Part shown: positions 61,077 through 64,000 of the stretch, in pieces | Layout of the letters: every line of letters starts with the position of its first letter | Position numbering within the stretch: position 1 is the first letter of the stretch | Origin: Thermococcus sp. | Lineage (GTDB): Archaea > Methanobacteriota_B > Thermococci > Thermococcales > Thermococcaceae | Assembly: GCF_027012695.1 (NCBI RefSeq) | Contig: NZ_JALUYR010000050.1 | Location: 1 to 64,000, forward strand | DNA length: 64,000 bases | Reading direction: 5' to 3' | The notes under the pieces: generated by a model | What the model was told of the DNA's origin: nothing | The model's database searches: none | The model's input: only the letters and a program-made list of their open reading frames with translations | Position numbers and translations under genes: made by a program

Positions 61077-62540
61077 ATGTTTGAGATTGTTAAAATCCTC
61101 TACCGGGAGCTCCACTACCGCAGGCTCAAGAACAACCCTCAGATAGCCGCTGATCCAAAGAAGTTCAAAGAACAGCTGCGGAAGACGGGCGACATAAAAC
61201 GCGGAATAGCTTTCCAGTCGGTGGCTTTCCTCTTCTTCGGCCTCATGATGGCGGGTGCGGTCGTTACGGTCGGGGGAGACGACCGGGCGGCGATTCTGCT
61301 GGCAACCTACTCCCTTCTGCCGTTCATCATGGCCCTCTACACCACAACGGTCAACGCCTCCTACTCCGTGTCGATGGGCATCTTTGAGCCCCTCAAGCCC
61401 CTCCCCGTGAGAACCGGTGCGGAATACCTCAGTCTCCTACTTGCCCTCGACTGTGTCCCGTCGGTGATCGCACTCCTCCCCGCGGTGGTGGGAATGGTCC
61501 ACCGCAACCCCTTAGCCGGCACGGTTGGAATGCTCTGGATCCTTGTTGGAGCCTTTCTGGGGCACGTTCTGGGACTGGTTCTCTTCACATTCTCCGGCTC
61601 TTCGGGAGTGGGGGGAAGGTTGTCGGGGCTCAGGTCCCTCGTCAGGGTGGTGGGGGTGTTTCTCTTTGTCGGGATGTTCTACTTTCTCAACTACATCCAG
61701 GGTTACGTCAACGAGCACTACGAGGAGCTACTTCCCTTCTTCGAGAGGTACTCCATAGCGTACCCCTTCTCGGTCGCCTCCATTCTCGAACCCCTGAACT
61801 CGTTTCTCCTGGCTCTCGGTTATCTGGCGGTTCTCGTTCCCGTCTACGCCGTGACCCTAAGGAAGCTCTGGCGAAGAATCGAGGAGGGATTCAACGCAGC
61901 CGGGGCCGGTGTTTCAACCTTCGTGGCCAGAACGCACCATCCGGTGGTTGCCCTCGCCATCAAGGACTTCACGATAGTCCTGAGAAAAAGCGCCCTCCTC
62001 GTGGGCCTCGTCTTTCCCCTCTTCGTGGTCATGCCCAGTGCGGTCAAGATCTTCACCTCGGGTCAGATGGGAGAGTGGAGCGTTGCATCCGTGCTCCTCA
62101 CGGTGGCATGGATGTCCTCCCTTGGGGTTGATGCCGCCCTCAAAATTGACGGTAGGGAGTTCGAGGTCCTCAGGGGACTCCCTGTGACCCTCGGCCAGTT
62201 CATCGAGGGGAAGCTAATCATCATGAGCGCGGTTCCGGTTCTTTCAGGCGTCATCATCGTTGTCGCGGCCTCCTTTTTCAGCCCCTTCCTGCTAAAGCTG
62301 CTCCCCGCGGCCGTTGTCCTGCCCCTGACGGCGTCCTCTCTGACACTTGCCTTCTTCTACCACGGCGAGAGGGATCTCTCGGTTCCGGAGACGGGCTTTG
62401 GTCACGTTTTCATCCTGATGATACTGGACGGGCTTGTACTGGGAATCGTGGCGGTCCTCTGGTACTTCCTCGGTTACCCCTACGCCATGGTCCTCGCGGG
62501 AGGCGTTGTCATAGCCATCCTGAGATCAATCAGCAGGTGA
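61077..62540 (+). CDS. ABC-2 type permease
   Basis: This 487-residue protein has about 12 hydrophobic segments and a positively charged N-terminus. It pairs with the ATPase before it. The substrate is unknown. Its end overlaps the end of the MTH938-like gene on the other strand by 11 bases. Confidence 0.9.
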   Translation: MFEIVKILYRELHYRRLKNNPQIAADPKKFKEQLRKTGDIKRGIAFQSVAFLFFGLMMAGAVVTVGGDDRAAILLATYSLLPFIMALYTTTVNASYSVSMGIFEPLKPLPVRTGAEYLSLLLALDCVPSVIALLPAVVGMVHRNPLAGTVGMLWILVGAFLGHVLGLVLFTFSGSSGVGGRLSGLRSLVRVVGVFLFVGMFYFLNYIQGYVNEHYEELLPFFERYSIAYPFSVASILEPLNSFLLALGYLAVLVPVYAVTLRKLWRRIEEGFNAAGAGVSTFVARTHHPVVALAIKDFTIVLRKSALLVGLVFPLFVVMPSAVKIFTSGQMGEWSVASVLLTVAWMSSLGVDAALKIDGREFEVLRGLPVTLGQFIEGKLIIMSAVPVLSGVIIVVAASFFSPFLLKLLPAAVVLPLTASSLTLAFFYHGERDLSVPETGFGHVFILMILDGLVLGIVAVLWYFLGYPYAMVLAGGVVIAILRSISR

Positions 62541-62886
62541 CGTGGAACACCGCAAGAACCCTTCTTTTTCCTGCCAGCTCGTTGAACTTCTCAACAGCTT
62601 TTCCAGTCGGGATCTCGATGACCTCTTTTCCCTCCACCAGCCCCCTGCTCTCCGGGAGGAGCGAGAGGTAGCCGTAGAAACCGGTCCCGACGAGGAGAAC
62701 GTCGAAGTCCTCCTTAAGGTACTCCTTCAGCTCATCTGGGTCGAACCTGTGGCTCGTGCCGTGCTTCTCCTTGCTGAGCCACTTCTTCCTTCTCTCGACC
62801 CTTCCGCTCGGGTAAACAACGACATCATGATCGTAGGTTCTGCCGTCGATGATTATCCTTCCAAAGGAGGGGTATTCCGCCTTCAT
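62530..62886 (-). CDS. MTH938/AAMDC-family protein
   Basis: This 118-residue protein matches the DUF498/MTH938 fold: FGRIIIDGRTYDHDVVVYPSG, then DVLLVGTGFYGYLSLLPE and VEKFNELAGKRRVLAVFHVTC. The function of the family is unclear; human relatives include NDUFAF3. It lies 4 bases after the Nudix gene. Confidence 0.9.
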   Translation of the reverse strand: MKAEYPSFGRIIIDGRTYDHDVVVYPSGRVERRKKWLSKEKHGTSHRFDPDELKEYLKEDFDVLLVGTGFYGYLSLLPESRGLVEGKEVIEIPTGKAVEKFNELAGKRRVLAVFHVTC

Positions 62887-62890
62887 TCCA

Positions 62891-63394
62891 TCACCTCAGT
62901 GTCAGGGCGTCCTGGAGTATCTTTCCGTGGTCGAATGCGAGTTTCAACTTTAGGGCCTCTTCTATGGGAAAAACGTGGACTTCTTTGGCATCGTCTCCCG
63001 CTTTGAGCTCACCCGTCCCAATGCCGAGGAACGCGATGGTGACGGTGTGCCCCCTCGGATCCCTGTTTGGGTCCGAGTAAACGCCAACCCGTCTCAGCAA
63101 CTTTACTTCGAGGCCCGTCTCTTCCTTCGCCTCCCTTATCGCTGCCTCCTCAACCCTTTCTCCATACTCGACGAAGCCTCCGGGAAGGGCGTAGTGGTCT
63201 TTGAAGGGCTCGTTCTTCCTTCGTATCAGAACGATGCCGCCGTTGTAGATGATGACCACGTCGGTGGTGAGGCCTATACACCGATGGAACTCAGCATTGA
63301 GTCCATGTTTTCGGGCGAGCTCTTTTACCTCCGCCTTAAATCCGTCGAGATTGGTGTTTTTGGGGGCCTTAACGAGCAGGATGTAACGATCCAT
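62891..63394 (-). CDS. Nudix hydrolase
   Basis: This 167-residue protein has the full Nudix box, [26 protein letters not shown] (residues about 92-117), and an N-terminal extension of about 45 residues not typical of the shortest ADP-ribose pyrophosphatases. It hydrolyses a nucleoside diphosphate derivative; ADP-ribose is likely from the later [10 protein letters not shown] block. It is the middle gene of a minus-strand run. Confidence 0.92.
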   Translation of the reverse strand: MDRYILLVKAPKNTNLDGFKAEVKELARKHGLNAEFHRCIGLTTDVVIIYNGGIVLIRRKNEPFKDHYALPGGFVEYGERVEEAAIREAKEETGLEVKLLRRVGVYSDPNRDPRGHTVTIAFLGIGTGELKAGDDAKEVHVFPIEEALKLKLAFDHGKILQDALTLR

Positions 63395-63427
63395 ACCACC
63401 ACCTCAGCTTCGTTTTCTCATCACGGA

Positions 63428-64000
63428 TCAGCATGCTGACGTATCATCATCGGTGGGAACCACTTCAACCTTCATCGCGAGCTCGCTGGCTTCCTCCATC
63501 GGAAAGTCGGGACTTCTATGCCTGAGAAAGAGCGCCGTGAAGGCGGCGGCGCGCTTCAGAGCCTGGACGAAAGGACATTCGTGGTAGAAGTGAGAAAAGG
63601 CCGCGAGGAACACATCACCCGCGCCGGTTGAGTCCTCCACGGGAATTTTAACCGGTTTGAAACGGTATTCCCTGCCCCTCAGGTAGGCCCGTCCTTCTTT
63701 TTCCCCATTCGAGACTAGGAGAACCTCCACGTCCTCCGGCCTTAGTCCCCTGGCCAGTCCGATCTCGAGAACGTCCGCGTGGAGAACCTTCAGCCCCCTC
63801 AAAAAGGAGGCATCCACCTCCCTGGACAGCACCTTTCCCTTCTCCGGTTCTCTAACAAAACCCTGGAGGTCTGCGGCAACGAAGGGGCTCTTTTTCAGAG
63901 CCTCCACAACCGTCCCGGGCGGTATCTCCCCGGCCACCGGATTGAGAACTATCAGGTCGTAGCCACTTCCCGGGATGTTCTGGATTTTTTCTGCAACCGA
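63428..64000 (-). CDS. PfkB-family kinase (C-terminal part, cut by window edge)
   Basis: The frame stays open from 63428 to the window edge (about 190 codons), with the ribokinase-type signature DSTGAGDVFLAAFSHF including the catalytic Asp. Upstream codons at 63938-64000 (GSGYDLIVLNPVAG) continue the frame, so the start lies beyond the window. It is distinct from the kinase at 26145. Substrate unknown. Confidence 0.88.
   Translation of the reverse strand, partial: SVAEKIQNIPGSGYDLIVLNPVAGEIPPGTVVEALKKSPFVAADLQGFVREPEKGKVLSREVDASFLRGLKVLHADVLEIGLARGLRPEDVEVLLVSNGEKEGRAYLRGREYRFKPVKIPVEDSTGAGDVFLAAFSHFYHECPFVQALKRAAAFTALFLRHRSPDFPMEEASELAMKVEVVPTDDDTSAC

Overview
The window looks like chromosomal DNA of a hyperthermophilic euryarchaeon of the order Thermococcales, most likely Thermococcus. 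The evidence is archaeal TATA-box promoters, GGTG-type ribosome binding sites, CCA-encoding tRNA genes, C/D box sRNA genes, and genes typical of the group: archaeal TFE, branched-polyamine synthase BpsA, di-myo-inositol-phosphate synthesis, an Asp-ligated ferredoxin, a Tk-SP-like subtilisin and archaeal phosphopantothenate synthesis. No transposase, CRISPR array, integrase or phage gene was seen. Coding density is very high.

Layout. (1) 1-11175 is the most unusual part. On the minus strand lie a small membrane protein, cytochrome bd oxidase (cydA, cydB), a radical SAM/SPASM protein, two paralogous ABC substrate-binding proteins (one with no signal peptide) and the start of a FecCD-type permease. 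Divergent from these runs an operon of a sulfide:quinone-oxidoreductase-like flavoprotein, DUF1641, a ferrochelatase homologue, two membrane proteins and a polyprenyl diphosphate synthase. Together they suggest tetrapyrrole uptake or remodelling, quinone-linked sulfide chemistry and oxygen reduction in a lineage usually viewed as strictly anaerobic. (2) 11290-18868 is a nine-gene Mrp/Mnh-type cation/proton antiporter operon with no hydrogenase genes. (3) 18869-19186 is a long regulatory gap ahead of a YeeE/YedE thiosulfate-type transporter. (4) 20833-31200 holds housekeeping and information genes: NBP35/Mrp ATPase, DUF2110-TFE, a PfkB kinase, an ACT-type regulator, acylphosphatase, CutA-DUF99, a universal stress protein and GcvT, with a C/D box sRNA at 29020. 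(5) 31250-45234 holds an EamA transporter, tRNA-Gly, subtilisin, BpsA, a DUF59 protein, ferredoxin, nicotinate phosphoribosyltransferase, a second C/D sRNA fused to the leader of a small gene, phosphopantothenate synthetase, an HTH regulator and diphthine synthase.

(6) 45281-49154 carries tRNA-Val and tRNA-Pro, an MFS carrier, a GDT1-like protein, an aminotransferase and Cgi121. (7) 49360-51982 is a compact RHH-FtsZ-ParA-RHH module for division and probably chromosome partition. (8) 52061-57586 holds RibL, a PUA protein, PyrF, DUF4443, the compatible-solute genes ino1 and IPCT/DIPPS, and Dph6. (9) 57590-64000 has a large lipoprotein of unknown function, an ABC-2 exporter, an MTH938-like protein, a Nudix hydrolase and the end of a second PfkB kinase.

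Most genes sit in tight co-directional runs with ATGA or TGATG overlaps. Start codons were chosen mainly by ribosome-binding-site spacing, so several are shorter than the longest open frame. All functional names come from recognising motifs by eye; no database search was run.
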